From: Acidimicrobiales bacterium
GTDB taxonomy: Bacteria > Actinomycetota > Acidimicrobiia > Acidimicrobiales > Iamiaceae
Length of the DNA: 64,000 nt
Direction: 5' to 3'
Assembly (NCBI GenBank): GCA_030448105.1
Contig: JAUJNP010000003.1
Span: 62,001 to 126,000, forward strand
Both the position numbers and the translations under genes were made by a program. The notes under the pieces are model-generated. The model was not told where the DNA came from. It did not search any database and was given only the letters and a program-made list of their open reading frames with translations. Positions 51,095 to 60,259 of the stretch are shown here, piece after piece. Positions within the stretch are counted from its first letter, which is position 1; the number at the start of each line of letters is the position of its first letter.

Positions 51095-52383
51095 CCGACA
51101 CGCGACGCGTCGTGATCGTGGGCGCGGGGTTCGCGGGCATGGCCGCCGCTAAGGGGCTCGACGGCGCGCCGGTGGAGGTCACCCTGGTCGACCGCAACAA
51201 CTTCTCCACCTTCCAGCCGCTCCTGTACCAGGTGGCCACGTCGGGTCTCAACGCGGCCGACGTCGCCCACCCGGTACGGGGCGTCTTCCAGGACCAGGCC
51301 AACCTGGCGTTCCGTCAGGCCACCGCCACCGGGGTCGACTGGGACCGACGGCGGCTGCTGCTCGAGGACGGGGCCCTCGACTTCGACCACCTGGTGGTGG
51401 CGGCTGGAGCCTGCACCAACTTCTTCGGCGTGGAGGGGGCCGAGGCGCACGCCCTCCCCCTCTACGGCCTCCGCGACGCCGTGCGCCTCCGCAACCACGT
51501 GCTCGGCCGGTTCGAGGCGACCGACGCCTCCCCCGCCCTCATCGACGACGGCGCTCTCACCTTCGTGGTGGTGGGCGGCGGCCCCACCGGCGTGGAGGTG
51601 GCCGGCGCCCTGGTGGAGCTGTTCGACCGCGTGCTGCGGAAGGACTTCCACACCCTGGCGGTGAGCCGGGCCCGGGTGCTGCTCCTGGAGATGCGCGACG
51701 AGCTGCTGCCCCCGTTCTCGCCGCCGTCGCGGCGCCACGCCCGCGCCATCCTCGAAGCGCGGGGGGTGGAGGTGCGCACCGCCACCACCGTCGAACGGGT
51801 GGGCGCCACCCGGGTGCGACTCGCCGGCGGCGAGGAGCTGAGAGCCCACACCCTGGTGTGGGCGGCGGGGGTGCGGGCCAACCCGGTGGCCGCCGCCCTC
51901 GGCCTCCCCACGGGCCGGGGCGGGAGGATCGTCGTCGACGACCACCTGCGGGTGCGGGACCGGCCCGGCGTCTTCGCGGTCGGCGACGTGGCCGCCGCTC
52001 CCGACCGCCACGGCGAGCCCCTGCCCCAGCTCGCCCCGGTGGCGATGCAGGCGGGCCGCCACGTGGCCACACAGATCCGCGCCGACCACGATGCCGGCGC
52101 CACCCGGCCGTTCCGCTACGTCGACAAGGGCACCATGGCCACCATCGGCCGGCGGGCGGCGGTGGCCGAGCTGCCGCTCGGGATCCGGCTCTCGGGCACG
52201 CCCGCCTGGTTCGCCTGGCTCGGCCTGCACCTGGTGTTCCTCGTCGGCGCCCGCAACCGCTTCTCGGTGCTGGTCAACTGGGCGTGGAACTACCTGACCT
52301 GGGACCGCGGTCCCCGCCTCATCCTCGACACCGGCCCCCAGGCGCCGGGGGAGCCGCCGGGCGAACCGGTCACTCGACGGTGA
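51091..52383 (+). CDS. ndh: NADH dehydrogenase type II-like FAD oxidoreductase
   Basis: 430-residue flavoprotein of the NDH-2 family, donating electrons from NADH to quinone. The FAD site is VVIVGAGFAGMAAAKGLDGA with FSTFQPLLYQVATSGLNAAD (the NDH-2 quinone-site signature), the NADH site is FVVVGGGPTGVEVAGALVEL (near residue 155), and the second FAD contact is GVFAVGDVAAAPDRHGEPLP. A C-terminal hydrophobic stretch (WFAWLGLHLVFLVGARNRFS) is the usual membrane anchor. It shares the operon with the sigma and Nei genes through GTGA overlap and could equally be a thiol or ferredoxin reductase-like relative. Confidence 0.9.
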   Translation: MTDTRRVVIVGAGFAGMAAAKGLDGAPVEVTLVDRNNFSTFQPLLYQVATSGLNAADVAHPVRGVFQDQANLAFRQATATGVDWDRRRLLLEDGALDFDHLVVAAGACTNFFGVEGAEAHALPLYGLRDAVRLRNHVLGRFEATDASPALIDDGALTFVVVGGGPTGVEVAGALVELFDRVLRKDFHTLAVSRARVLLLEMRDELLPPFSPPSRRHARAILEARGVEVRTATTVERVGATRVRLAGGEELRAHTLVWAAGVRANPVAAALGLPTGRGGRIVVDDHLRVRDRPGVFAVGDVAAAPDRHGEPLPQLAPVAMQAGRHVATQIRADHDAGATRPFRYVDKGTMATIGRRAAVAELPLGIRLSGTPAWFAWLGLHLVFLVGARNRFSVLVNWAWNYLTWDRGPRLILDTGPQAPGEPPGEPVTRR

Positions 52384-54955
52384 CGGCCCGGAGCACGTCG
52401 AGCCGCGACGCCCACCACGCCGGCAGGATGGCGGCGACCACGCCCATCCCCGCCGCCACCAGGCAGAACACCGCCAGCAGCACCACGGGCACGTCGACCC
52501 GGGCGGTGTCGATGTCGCCCCGCAGGGTCATGGCCAGTGCGCTCCCGCCGGCCACGCCCACGGCCAGGCCGAGCACCGTGCCGAGGAGGGCGATCAGCAC
52601 CGCCTCCCAGCGCACCACCGACCGCAGCTGGCGCCGTTCCATGCCCACCGCCCTTAGCAGACCGAGCTCCCGGGTGCGCTCGATCACCGAGAGAGCGAGG
52701 GTGATGGCGATGCCGAGGAAGCCGATGATCACGGTGAGGGCCAACAGCACGAGCATGAACGACAGCCCCTGGTTGATCTGGCGGGTCTGGTTCTCCTGGA
52801 TCTCCGACAGGTCCTGGACCTTGGCGATGGGGAAGTCCTCGGTGACCCGCTCGACCGCCCGACGGGCCTGGTCGTCGCTCACGTCCGGCGCGGCCTTCAC
52901 CAGCACCCGCACGTCGGTCTGGGCCTGAGCCGGCTCGTAGCGGGCGAACGCGGGCAGGGCCAGGAGGTAGCTGGCAGGAGCGCCCTGGCCGATGAGGCCG
53001 TCGTCGGTGTAGGTGGCCACCACCCGGAACGGGCTGGTCCGCCCATCGGGGAAGCCGAGCTCGATGGACGAACCGATCCTCCACCCGCGCTCGCGGGCCA
53101 GTCCCGACTCCACCGCCAGGGTGCGCCGGCCGGTGAGGCGGCGAAGGTCCCCGGCGTCGACGCCGATGTCGAGCACCTGGTCGAGCTCGGCTCCGTCGGC
53201 GCCCCAGACGGTGGTGCCCCGCCCGGCCACCGAAGCGGTTCCGGTGCGCAGCCCGGCGGCGGCGGCCACCTCCGGCAGCTCCGACACCCGTTCGGCCAGG
53301 TCCGGGCTGAGGCCGCCGATGCCAAAGCTGCCGGAGTCGAGCTGGAAGTCGCCCTTGAACCCGCGGGCCACCGCCGCGTTGATCGACGCCGTGAAGGAGG
53401 TGAAGAAGATGCTCAGGACCGCGACCAGGGCAAGGGCCAGCACGAGAGCGGTGGTGGTGGACGCCGTGCGCCGCGGGTTGCGCACCGCGTTCTCCCGAGC
53501 CAGGCGCCCGGTGAGCCCCTTCACCGCCGGCAGCCAGGCGCCGAGGGTGCGACCCACCGGCGGGGCCAGGAGCGGGCCCAGCACGACGACCGCGGCGAAC
53601 GTGGTCACCACGCCCACCAGCACCGGCCGGAAGTCCCGGCTGGTGGCCCCGACCACCAGGTTCGCCACGCCGAGGAGGCCGAGCACGATCCCGACGACGA
53701 GCCGCACGGGGGCCCGCCCGGATCGCTCGTAGGCGACGTCGCGGATGGCGGCCATGGGCGACACCCGGGCCGCCCGCCGTGCCGGGATGAGGGCCGAGAC
53801 CACGGTGACGATGAGGCCGGCCAGCACAGAGACGATCACGGTGCGGGGGGCGACGACGATCGCCGTGGAGGGCAGGTCGAGGCCGAGGGCAGCCATGGCC
53901 TGGGTGAGGAGCACGGCCAGCACGAGGCCGGCGAGGAGGCCGACCAGGGAGGCGATCAAGCCCGTGAAGAAGGCCTCCAGCAGCACCGAGCGGCGCACCT
54001 GGCTGCGGCTGGCGCCGACCGCCCGCAACAGGGCCAGCTCCCGCGTGCGCTGGGCCACGACGATCCCGAAGATGTTGTAGATCAGGAACGCGCCGGCGAT
54101 CAGGGACACGAGGGCGAAGCCGGAGAGCACCGTGCCGAAGACCGAGAAGCCCTCCTGGATCGAGTCCTGCTGCTCGGCGATGTAGGTGCTGGCGCCGACC
54201 GCCTCCAGGCCCCTCGAGAGCTCGGGCCGGAGGCGGTCGACCAGCTCGGCCTGGCTGATGCCGGGCTCGGCCTGCACCTGCACGAGCTGCACCTGGCCCT
54301 CCCGTCCGAAGGCGCGGGCGGCGGATGCGGTGTCCATGAGGACGAACGACGCGCCGGCGAAGTTGTCGGTGTCTCCGAAGGTGGCGATGCCGGCCACCTT
54401 CACATCGAGGGTGGGCCCGAGGGTCTGCACGCGGAGGCCGTCGCCGACCGTGAGGTCGGCCCGCTTGGCCGTGCCGCGGTCGATCACCACCTGCTCCGGC
54501 CCCTTCGGGGCCTTCCCCGCCACCAGCGTGTACGGGGTCATGGTGGGCACGGTGAGCCAGTTGGCGCCGAACTGGGGGGCGCCGGTGAGGGGGTTGATGG
54601 GCTTGTCGTCGGGCCCGATGGCGATGGCCACGCCCTGCACGGAGGCCTCCGCCGCTCGCACGCCGTCGATCCGCCGCAGCTCGTCGACCAGCCCGATGGG
54701 CACGTCGTCGCGCTGGGCACCGGCCTGCTCGCTGCCGGGGCCGGCGCCGCTCTCCACGTCGAACGTCGCCGCCTGGCGTACCACCGCGTCGACGCCCTGG
54801 TTGGCGTCGGCGAAGAGGTCGTCGAACGTGCGGGTGATGGTGTCGGTCAGCACGAACGTGCCGGCCATGAAGCTCACCCCGGCGACTATGGCCACCGCGG
54901 TGATGGCCACCCTCAGCTTGTGGCCGAGCAGGTTCTTGAGCGTGACCCGCAGCAC
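52370..54955 (-). CDS. FtsX-family ABC transporter permease
   Basis: 861-residue permease of the MacB/FtsX-like exporter class with two FtsX units. The first opens LLGHKLRVAITAVAIVAGVS and returns with YNIFGIVVAQRTRELALLRA-VGASRSQV (near residue 288), and the second with LGIAITLALSVIERTRELGL-LRAVGMERRQLR (near residue 763). Large extracytoplasmic domains lie after each first helix. The cognate ATPase is the preceding gene, 3 bp upstream. Substrates of such exporters include lipoproteins, peptides and macrolides; nothing identifies it here. The stop overlaps the convergent NDH-2 end by 14 bp. Confidence 0.92.
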   Translation of the reverse strand: MLRVTLKNLLGHKLRVAITAVAIVAGVSFMAGTFVLTDTITRTFDDLFADANQGVDAVVRQAATFDVESGAGPGSEQAGAQRDDVPIGLVDELRRIDGVRAAEASVQGVAIAIGPDDKPINPLTGAPQFGANWLTVPTMTPYTLVAGKAPKGPEQVVIDRGTAKRADLTVGDGLRVQTLGPTLDVKVAGIATFGDTDNFAGASFVLMDTASAARAFGREGQVQLVQVQAEPGISQAELVDRLRPELSRGLEAVGASTYIAEQQDSIQEGFSVFGTVLSGFALVSLIAGAFLIYNIFGIVVAQRTRELALLRAVGASRSQVRRSVLLEAFFTGLIASLVGLLAGLVLAVLLTQAMAALGLDLPSTAIVVAPRTVIVSVLAGLIVTVVSALIPARRAARVSPMAAIRDVAYERSGRAPVRLVVGIVLGLLGVANLVVGATSRDFRPVLVGVVTTFAAVVVLGPLLAPPVGRTLGAWLPAVKGLTGRLARENAVRNPRRTASTTTALVLALALVAVLSIFFTSFTASINAAVARGFKGDFQLDSGSFGIGGLSPDLAERVSELPEVAAAAGLRTGTASVAGRGTTVWGADGAELDQVLDIGVDAGDLRRLTGRRTLAVESGLARERGWRIGSSIELGFPDGRTSPFRVVATYTDDGLIGQGAPASYLLALPAFARYEPAQAQTDVRVLVKAAPDVSDDQARRAVERVTEDFPIAKVQDLSEIQENQTRQINQGLSFMLVLLALTVIIGFLGIAITLALSVIERTRELGLLRAVGMERRQLRSVVRWEAVLIALLGTVLGLAVGVAGGSALAMTLRGDIDTARVDVPVVLLAVFCLVAAGMGVVAAILPAWWASRLDVLRAVTVE

Positions 54956-54958
54956 GGC

Positions 54959-55756
54959 TCAGTAGCCGATCTGCTTCATGCGGTCGAGCACCGAGTCGGC
55001 GGTGGGCTCGGCCATCTCGTCCACGATCCGCCCGTCGGCCAGGAAGAGGACCCGGTCGGCGTAGCCGGCGGCCGCAGGGTCGTGGGTGACCATCACCACC
55101 GTCTGGCCCAGCTCTCGCACCGCCTCCTGCATGAAGCCGAGGATCTCGGCGCTGGCCCGGGAGTCCAGGTTGCCGGTGGGCTCGTCGGCGAAGATGATCT
55201 CCGGCCGCTGGGCCAGCGCCCGGGCCACCGCCACCCGCTGCTGCTGGCCACCCGACAGCTCGCTCGGCCGGTGCGAGAGGCGGTCGGCGAGGCCGACGGT
55301 GCTCACCACCTGGTCGAGCCAGGACGCGTCGGTGGTGCGGCCGGCCAGCGTGGCCGGCAGGGTGATGTTCTCCTCGGCGGTGAGGGTGGGCACGAGGTTG
55401 AACGCCTGGAAGATGAACCCGACGCGGTCGCGGCGAAGGCGGGTGAGCCGCTTGTCGTCGAGGGTGCCGAGGTCGACCTCGCCGATGAACACCTGGCCGG
55501 AGGTGAGGCTGTCGAGGCCGGCCACGCAGTGCATCAGAGTGGACTTCCCCGACCCGGACGGACCCATGATGGCCGTGTACTGCCCGGCCACGAAGTCGAC
55601 GTTGACGCCGTCGAGGGCCCGCACCGCGGTGTCGCCGAACCCGTAGTGCTTGGCGGCGTCCACCGCCCGCGCCGCCGGGGCGCCGGCGGGCGTGCGGCCC
55701 GGCTCGGAGGCGACGGGCGACCCGGTCGGGGGGGTGGCGGTGGGCGTGGTGCTCAC
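54959..55756 (-). CDS. ABC transporter ATP-binding protein (MacB/LolD-like)
   Basis: 265-residue ATPase. A Thr/Pro-rich tail of about 30 residues precedes the domain. Walker A is IMGPSGSGKSTLMHCVAGLD (near residues 63-82), the Q-loop FIFQAFNLVPTLTAEEN, the signature SELSGGQQQRVAVARALAQR (near 168) and Walker B EIIFADEPTGNLDSRAS. The C-terminal VMVTHDPAAAGYADRVLFLA has the switch His. It is the LolD/MacB subgroup by the FQAFNLVPTLTAEENI block. The GTG start has a leader of about 40 nt from the TAGCCT hexamer at 55801. Confidence 0.93.
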   Translation of the reverse strand: MSTTPTATPPTGSPVASEPGRTPAGAPAARAVDAAKHYGFGDTAVRALDGVNVDFVAGQYTAIMGPSGSGKSTLMHCVAGLDSLTSGQVFIGEVDLGTLDDKRLTRLRRDRVGFIFQAFNLVPTLTAEENITLPATLAGRTTDASWLDQVVSTVGLADRLSHRPSELSGGQQQRVAVARALAQRPEIIFADEPTGNLDSRASAEILGFMQEAVRELGQTVVMVTHDPAAAGYADRVLFLADGRIVDEMAEPTADSVLDRMKQIGY

Positions 55757-55800
55757 GGTCGCTCCAGGGGGACGCGGCGGCGCAGGTCGAGGCTGGGGCG

Positions 55801-55806
55801 AGGCTA
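55801..55806 (-). promoter_or_regulatory. -10 hexamer TAGCCT for ABC exporter operon
   Basis: Minus-strand TAGCCT about 45 nt before the GTG at 55756, in the 160-bp divergent gap; a leadered transcript is expected. Confidence 0.35.
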
Positions 55807-55904
55807 CCCACGGCCCCCGCAGCCCGAGCGCAGCATTCCCGGGCCGGCGGGCGCCGTTGGTCACACCCCTTGCTACGGGCACGGGGTGCAGGGGGGTCGC
55901 CCCA

Positions 55905-55910
55905 TATGCT
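55905..55910 (+). promoter_or_regulatory. -10 hexamer TATGCT, leaderless promoter of cyclase
   Basis: TATGCT, 6 nt before the ATG at 55917; identical hexamer and spacing to the DtxR-family gene. Confidence 0.55.
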
Positions 55911-55916
55911 TCGGGG

Positions 55917-58900
55917 ATGACCTGTCCGGCCTGCGGTGCGGCCGTCGACCCCGGATCGCGGTTCTGCTCGGTCTGCGGGCACCAGCTCGTCGGCCTGGCT
56001 GATGAGCGGCGGGTCCTCACCGTGCTCTTCGCCGACATCGTGGGCTTCACCACCCTGGCCGAGACCCTCGACCCCGAGAAGGTGAAGAACCTCGTCGACC
56101 GCTGGTTCGAGCGGCTGGTCGAGGACATCGCAGAGTTCGGTGGCCGGGTCGACAAGATCATCGGCGACGCCATCGTCGCCCTGTTCGGTGCGCCGGTGGC
56201 CCACGAGGACGACGCCGAGCGGGCCGTGCGGGCGGCGCTGCGCATGCAGCAGACCCTCGCCGCCAACGCCGCCCAGGAGCGCGTCCCCGCCGGCGGGTCC
56301 GGGGCGGAGCCGGCCAGCGCCGTGGTCCGCATGCGCATCGGCGTGAACACCGGGGAGGTGCTGGTCGGCGCCTTGCGGGCCGGCGGGTCCACCACCGCCA
56401 TGGGCGACGTGGTCAACACCGCCAGCCGGCTCCAGACCTCGGCCCGACCGGGCGAGGTGCTGGTGGGCGCCACCACCCATGCCGCCACCCGCGAGCAGAT
56501 CCTCTACGAGCCTCGGGGGCTGTTGACGGCCCGCGGCCGCGACGCCCGGGTGGAGGCCTGGGCGGCGGTCGAGCCGCTGCTGCCCCCCGGCTACCGGCCC
56601 CCCCGGCGCAAGGCCCCGCTGGTCGGGCGGGACGCCGAGCTCGGCCTGCTCAACAACGCCGTCTCGTCCAGCATCACCAACTCCCGGGCCCTGCTCACCC
56701 TGCTCGTGGGCGACGCCGGCGTCGGCAAGACCCGCCTCGCCGCCGAGGTGGCCGAGCGGGCCGCCTGCCAGCACAGCGCCCTCACCTTCGAGGGTCGGTG
56801 CGTGCCCTACGGAGAGGCCAACGTGTGGTGGCCGGTCGCCGAGGCGCTGCGCCAGGCCTGCTTCCTGGAGCTCACCACCCCGGTGGGCGAGGCCCGGTCC
56901 CGGATCCGCGAGCGGGTGGGGCAGGCGCTGGCCACCGATGCCGACACGCCCGAGGCCGAGCGGGTCACCAACGGACTCCTGTACCTGATGGGCCACGAGG
57001 GGCCGTTGCGCGACATCGACCCGTCGAGCGCCCGCGAGGAGGCGGTCCGCGCCATCTCGGTGTTCGTGGAGGCGTCCACCACCCACCAGCCCGTGGTCAT
57101 CCAGCTGTCGGACCTGCACTGGGCCGACGACGTCGTGCTCGAGCTGCTTGACACCCTCCTCGAGCGCCTGGCCCGCCGTCCCTTCGTGCTCCTTGCCACC
57201 GCTCGCCAGGTGATCCGCGAGCGCTGGGCGGCCCGCCCGGGGCGCCACAACGCGCTGGTGGTCAACCTCGACCCGCTCGAGTCCGAAGCCGCCGGCGAGC
57301 TGCTCGCGTCGCTGCTCGGCGGGGCCGAACCTCCCGCCGACCTGCGGGCCGCGCTGCTCGAGCGCAGCGGAGGCAACCCCTTCTTCCTGGAGGAGCTGGT
57401 GGCGCTGCTCGGGGGCCAGGTGCCCACGTCGGCGGCTTGGTCCTCGCCTTCGCCCGACGGCCTCCGCCCGCTGCCCGACACGCTGCGAGGGCTGGTCGCC
57501 GCCCGCCTAGACGGCCTCGACGCCGACACACGCGTCGTGCTCACCGACGCCGCCATCATCGGTCCCCGGGGCAAGGTCGAGCACCTTCGGCGAATGGCCG
57601 AGGCCATCGGCCGCGACGTCGACGTCGACGCCGCCGTCGCCGAGCTGGTGGCCAAGGAGCTCTTCGAGTTCAACGACGGCCAGTGGGCGTTCCGCTCCGA
57701 CCTCGTCCGCGAGGTCGCCTACGGCACCCTCACCAAGGTGGCCCGGGCGCGGGGCCACGTGGGGATCGCCACCTACATGGAGGCCCACCAACAGGGCGAG
57801 TGGTCCGACGGCGCCGTCGACCGGTTGGCCCACCACTACGGCGTGGCCGCCGAGCTGGTCGAGGAGCTGGGCTCCACCGAGCGGGTGCCGCCCGACGTCC
57901 GGGAGCGGGCCATCCACTGGATCGCGGAGGCGGCCAGCCGCGCCAAGCGCGGTGAGGTCCTCCCCGCCGCCAACCGCCTCTACAGCCGGGCCCTCGAGCT
58001 CGTGGGCGAGGAAAGATCATCGCGCCGGCTGGGCTTCCTGCTCGGCCGAAGCCACGTCCGGGCCGAGGCGTGGGACCTCGAGGGGGCCCGGGCCGACGCC
58101 CAGGCCGCCCTCCTCGCCGCCACCGAGCAGGGCGACGACACCTGCGCCGCCCGCGCCCTGCTCAACCTGGGTGACGTGGCCCAGAAGGCGGGCGACGCCG
58201 AGCTGGCCGTCGACACCCTCGAGCAGGCGGCGCAGCGATTCGCCGACCTCGGCGACGAGCAGGGTCGGGCCGAGGCCTTGCGGCTCCAGGGCATGACCGA
58301 GATGTTCCGCGGCCGGTTCAACGAGGCCGAGCGCTCGGTGGGCGCCGCCCTGGAGGCCTTCGGCCGGGTGGGCTCCCGCGGCGGGCAGGCCTGGGCCCTC
58401 CAGAACCTGGCCTGGATCGCGTTCACCACCGGCCGCACCGAGGAAGCCGATGCCCGCCTGCAGCAATCGGTCGCCACGTTCTCCGAGATCGGCGACGCCG
58501 TGGGCACCGCGTGGGCGCACGGCCTTCTGGCCTTCGTGCGGTTCCAGCAGGGTCGACGGGAGGAGGCCGAGCAGCTGGCGTCGAGCGGCATCGTCGAGGC
58601 ACGGGCGCGCGGCGACCGCTGGGCCACCGGCATGATGCTGGTGCTCCTGTCCTCGCTGGCGCTGTGGGACGGTCGGACGGCGGAGGCGGTCGACCTCTCG
58701 GCCGAGGCGGGAGCGATCTTCCATGAGATCGGCGACGGCTACGGTCAGACGCAGGCGCTGGCGCCCCACGCCCGTGGGCTGATGATGGCCGGGCGGGTGC
58801 AGGAAGGGTTCACCGCCTTCGAAGAGGCCCTCGAGGCCGCCCGCTCGATGCCGGCCCACGACGCCGCCGGCCTGGTCCGGGGCGCCTACGGCGGCGCCTG

Positions 58901-59516
58901 CGTGCAGCTCGGCGACGCCGACCGTGCCCTCGAATGGGGCCTGCTCGACGACCACGAGCCCGAGCACACGCCGACCCTCGCCGACGCCGATGAGATGGTC
59001 ACCCTTGGGCTGGCCCGCCTGCAGCGAGGCCGGGTGGACGACGCCGTGTCCACCCTCGAACGGGCGGCCACCGGGCGCGACGCCGCCGGCACCGTCCACC
59101 AAGACCTCGCCGAGCGCCCCTTCGCGGTGAGCGCGCTGGCGCTGGCCACTGCGGCCGACGGGCGGTCCCGCGAGGCGGTGACCATGGCCGGACGGGTGAG
59201 CCGCCTCCCCGCCGCCACCTACCTCGACGTGCTCACCGCCGAGGTGGCGGCCGGCCTGGCCGAGGCCCGCGCCGGCGACACCACCGCCGCCCGGCGCTGG
59301 CTGGCCTCGGCCCGCGATCGCGCCGACGCCACCGGGGACCAGTTGGCCCAGTCGGTGGTGCGCCTGGCCGAGGCGGTGGCCCTCGACGCCCTCGGCGACC
59401 CCGGTGCCGCCCGCGCCGAGTCGGCGGCGGCGGCCCGCCTCCAGCGGCTGGGCATCGCCGCTGGCGGGTGGCGTTGCGCCTTCGGACTGGCCGCCGGCGC
59501 CGGCCGACCCGCCTGA
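55917..59516 (+). CDS. Class III adenylate cyclase with AAA/STAND ATPase and TPR region
   Basis: 1199-residue multidomain signalling protein. A zinc ribbon (Cys3, Cys6, Cys17, Cys20: TCPACG and FCSVCG) leads into a class III cyclase domain with metal Asp40 in VLFADIVGFTTLAE and Asp84 in VDKIIGDAIVALFGA, substrate-selecting Lys80, and the Asn/Arg pair in GDVVNTASRLQ. A STAND-type NTPase follows: Walker A VGDAGVGKTRLAAEVAE (near residue 266), Walker B IQLSDLHWADDVVLEL (near 397). The C-terminal 550 residues are TPR-like helices. Adenylate rather than guanylate activity is predicted from the Lys. Ligand sensing by the TPR part is inferred. A leaderless promoter fixes the ATG although the frame extends upstream. 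Confidence 0.92.
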   Translation: MTCPACGAAVDPGSRFCSVCGHQLVGLADERRVLTVLFADIVGFTTLAETLDPEKVKNLVDRWFERLVEDIAEFGGRVDKIIGDAIVALFGAPVAHEDDAERAVRAALRMQQTLAANAAQERVPAGGSGAEPASAVVRMRIGVNTGEVLVGALRAGGSTTAMGDVVNTASRLQTSARPGEVLVGATTHAATREQILYEPRGLLTARGRDARVEAWAAVEPLLPPGYRPPRRKAPLVGRDAELGLLNNAVSSSITNSRALLTLLVGDAGVGKTRLAAEVAERAACQHSALTFEGRCVPYGEANVWWPVAEALRQACFLELTTPVGEARSRIRERVGQALATDADTPEAERVTNGLLYLMGHEGPLRDIDPSSAREEAVRAISVFVEASTTHQPVVIQLSDLHWADDVVLELLDTLLERLARRPFVLLATARQVIRERWAARPGRHNALVVNLDPLESEAAGELLASLLGGAEPPADLRAALLERSGGNPFFLEELVALLGGQVPTSAAWSSPSPDGLRPLPDTLRGLVAARLDGLDADTRVVLTDAAIIGPRGKVEHLRRMAEAIGRDVDVDAAVAELVAKELFEFNDGQWAFRSDLVREVAYGTLTKVARARGHVGIATYMEAHQQGEWSDGAVDRLAHHYGVAAELVEELGSTERVPPDVRERAIHWIAEAASRAKRGEVLPAANRLYSRALELVGEERSSRRLGFLLGRSHVRAEAWDLEGARADAQAALLAATEQGDDTCAARALLNLGDVAQKAGDAELAVDTLEQAAQRFADLGDEQGRAEALRLQGMTEMFRGRFNEAERSVGAALEAFGRVGSRGGQAWALQNLAWIAFTTGRTEEADARLQQSVATFSEIGDAVGTAWAHGLLAFVRFQQGRREEAEQLASSGIVEARARGDRWATGMMLVLLSSLALWDGRTAEAVDLSAEAGAIFHEIGDGYGQTQALAPHARGLMMAGRVQEGFTAFEEALEAARSMPAHDAAGLVRGAYGGACVQLGDADRALEWGLLDDHEPEHTPTLADADEMVTLGLARLQRGRVDDAVSTLERAATGRDAAGTVHQDLAERPFAVSALALATAADGRSREAVTMAGRVSRLPAATYLDVLTAEVAAGLAEARAGDTTAARRWLASARDRADATGDQLAQSVVRLAEAVALDALGDPGAARAESAAAARLQRLGIAAGGWRCAFGLAAGAGRPA

Positions 59517-59555
59517 CTAGTCGACCCGCCTGACCAGTCGACCGGCCTGACTACT
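59505..59555. repeat. 17-bp tandem repeat, three copies, over two convergent stops
   Basis: Copies CGACCCGCCTGACTAGT (59505-59521), CGACCCGCCTGACCAGT (59522-59538) and CGACCGGCCTGACTACT (59539-59555). The first contains the TGA of the cyclase, and the last contains the TAG of the peroxiredoxin on the opposite strand. It may have arisen by slippage at the convergent junction. Confidence 0.8.
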
Positions 59556-60186
59556 TGTTGGGCTGGGGGGTGACCCGCAGGTAGGGCTTCTTGGCCTCGA
59601 AGCCCTTGGGGAACTTCTCCTTGGCCTCGTCGTCGGACAGGGCGGGAGCCACGATGACGTCGTCTCCGTCCTTCCAGTCCGCCGGGGTGGCCACGCTGTA
59701 GCCGGCGGTGAGTTGGAGGGAGTCGATCACCCGGAGCAGCTCGTCGAAGTTCCGCCCCGTGGAGGCCGGGTAGGTGAGGGTGAGCTTCACCTTGTTGTCG
59801 GGGCCGACCACGAACACCGAACGCACCGTGAGGGTGTCGTTGGCGTTGGGGTGGATCATGTCGTAGAGGTCCGCCACGGTGCGGTCCCCATCGGCGATGA
59901 GCGGGAAGTTGAGCTCGTGGCCGGTGACGTCGGCGATGTCGCCCTTCCAGCTCTGGTGGCTGTCGACGGGGTCGACCGACAGGCCGATCACCTTGGTGTG
60001 GCGCTTGTCGAACTCCGGCTTGAGAGCCGCCACCGCGCCCAGCTCGGTGGTGCACACCGGCGTGAAGTCCTTGGGGTGGGAGAACAGGACGGCCCAGTCG
60101 TCGCCCTTCCACTCGTGGAAGTTGATCGTGCCCTCGGTGCTCTCAGCGGTGAAGTCGGGGGCTTCGTCGCCCAGGCGGATCGCCAT
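59551..60186 (-). CDS. 1-Cys peroxiredoxin (Prx6/AhpC-TSA family)
   Basis: 211-residue thiol peroxidase. The peroxidatic Cys45 is in HPKDFTPVCTTELGAVAAL, the P-V-C-T-T-E form typical of the Prx6 subgroup. VIGLSVDPVDSHQSWKGDI and the C-terminal Prx6 extension (KFPKGFEAKKPYLRVTPQPN) are present, and no second resolving Cys is found. It reduces peroxides, probably with mycothiol or another thiol. A good ribosome site (GAAAGG) precedes the ATG. The palindrome ACCGAC-TTT-GTCGGT upstream may be its operator. Confidence 0.94.
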   Translation of the reverse strand: MAIRLGDEAPDFTAESTEGTINFHEWKGDDWAVLFSHPKDFTPVCTTELGAVAALKPEFDKRHTKVIGLSVDPVDSHQSWKGDIADVTGHELNFPLIADGDRTVADLYDMIHPNANDTLTVRSVFVVGPDNKVKLTLTYPASTGRNFDELLRVIDSLQLTAGYSVATPADWKDGDDVIVAPALSDDEAKEKFPKGFEAKKPYLRVTPQPNK

Positions 60187-60244
60187 TTCGTCGTGCCTTT
60201 CGTCGTCGCGGTCGGTCCATCGGTCGTTCGCCAGAACAAACCTG

Positions 60245-60259
60245 ACCGACTTTGTCGGT
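60245..60259. promoter_or_regulatory. Palindromic operator candidate upstream of peroxiredoxin
   Basis: ACCGAC-TTT-GTCGGT, perfect 6-bp arms, about 59 bp before the ATG at 60186. It also covers the last base of the CDF gene (stop at 60259-60261), so it lies exactly between the two genes. A repressor or redox regulator site is possible. Confidence 0.4.

Noticed and set aside
52290-57248. Very long open frame on the minus strand across the NDH-2, ABC exporter and cyclase genes
   Set aside because: It runs antisense or out of frame to genes with complete catalytic motifs; GC-rich third positions create such frames throughout the window.
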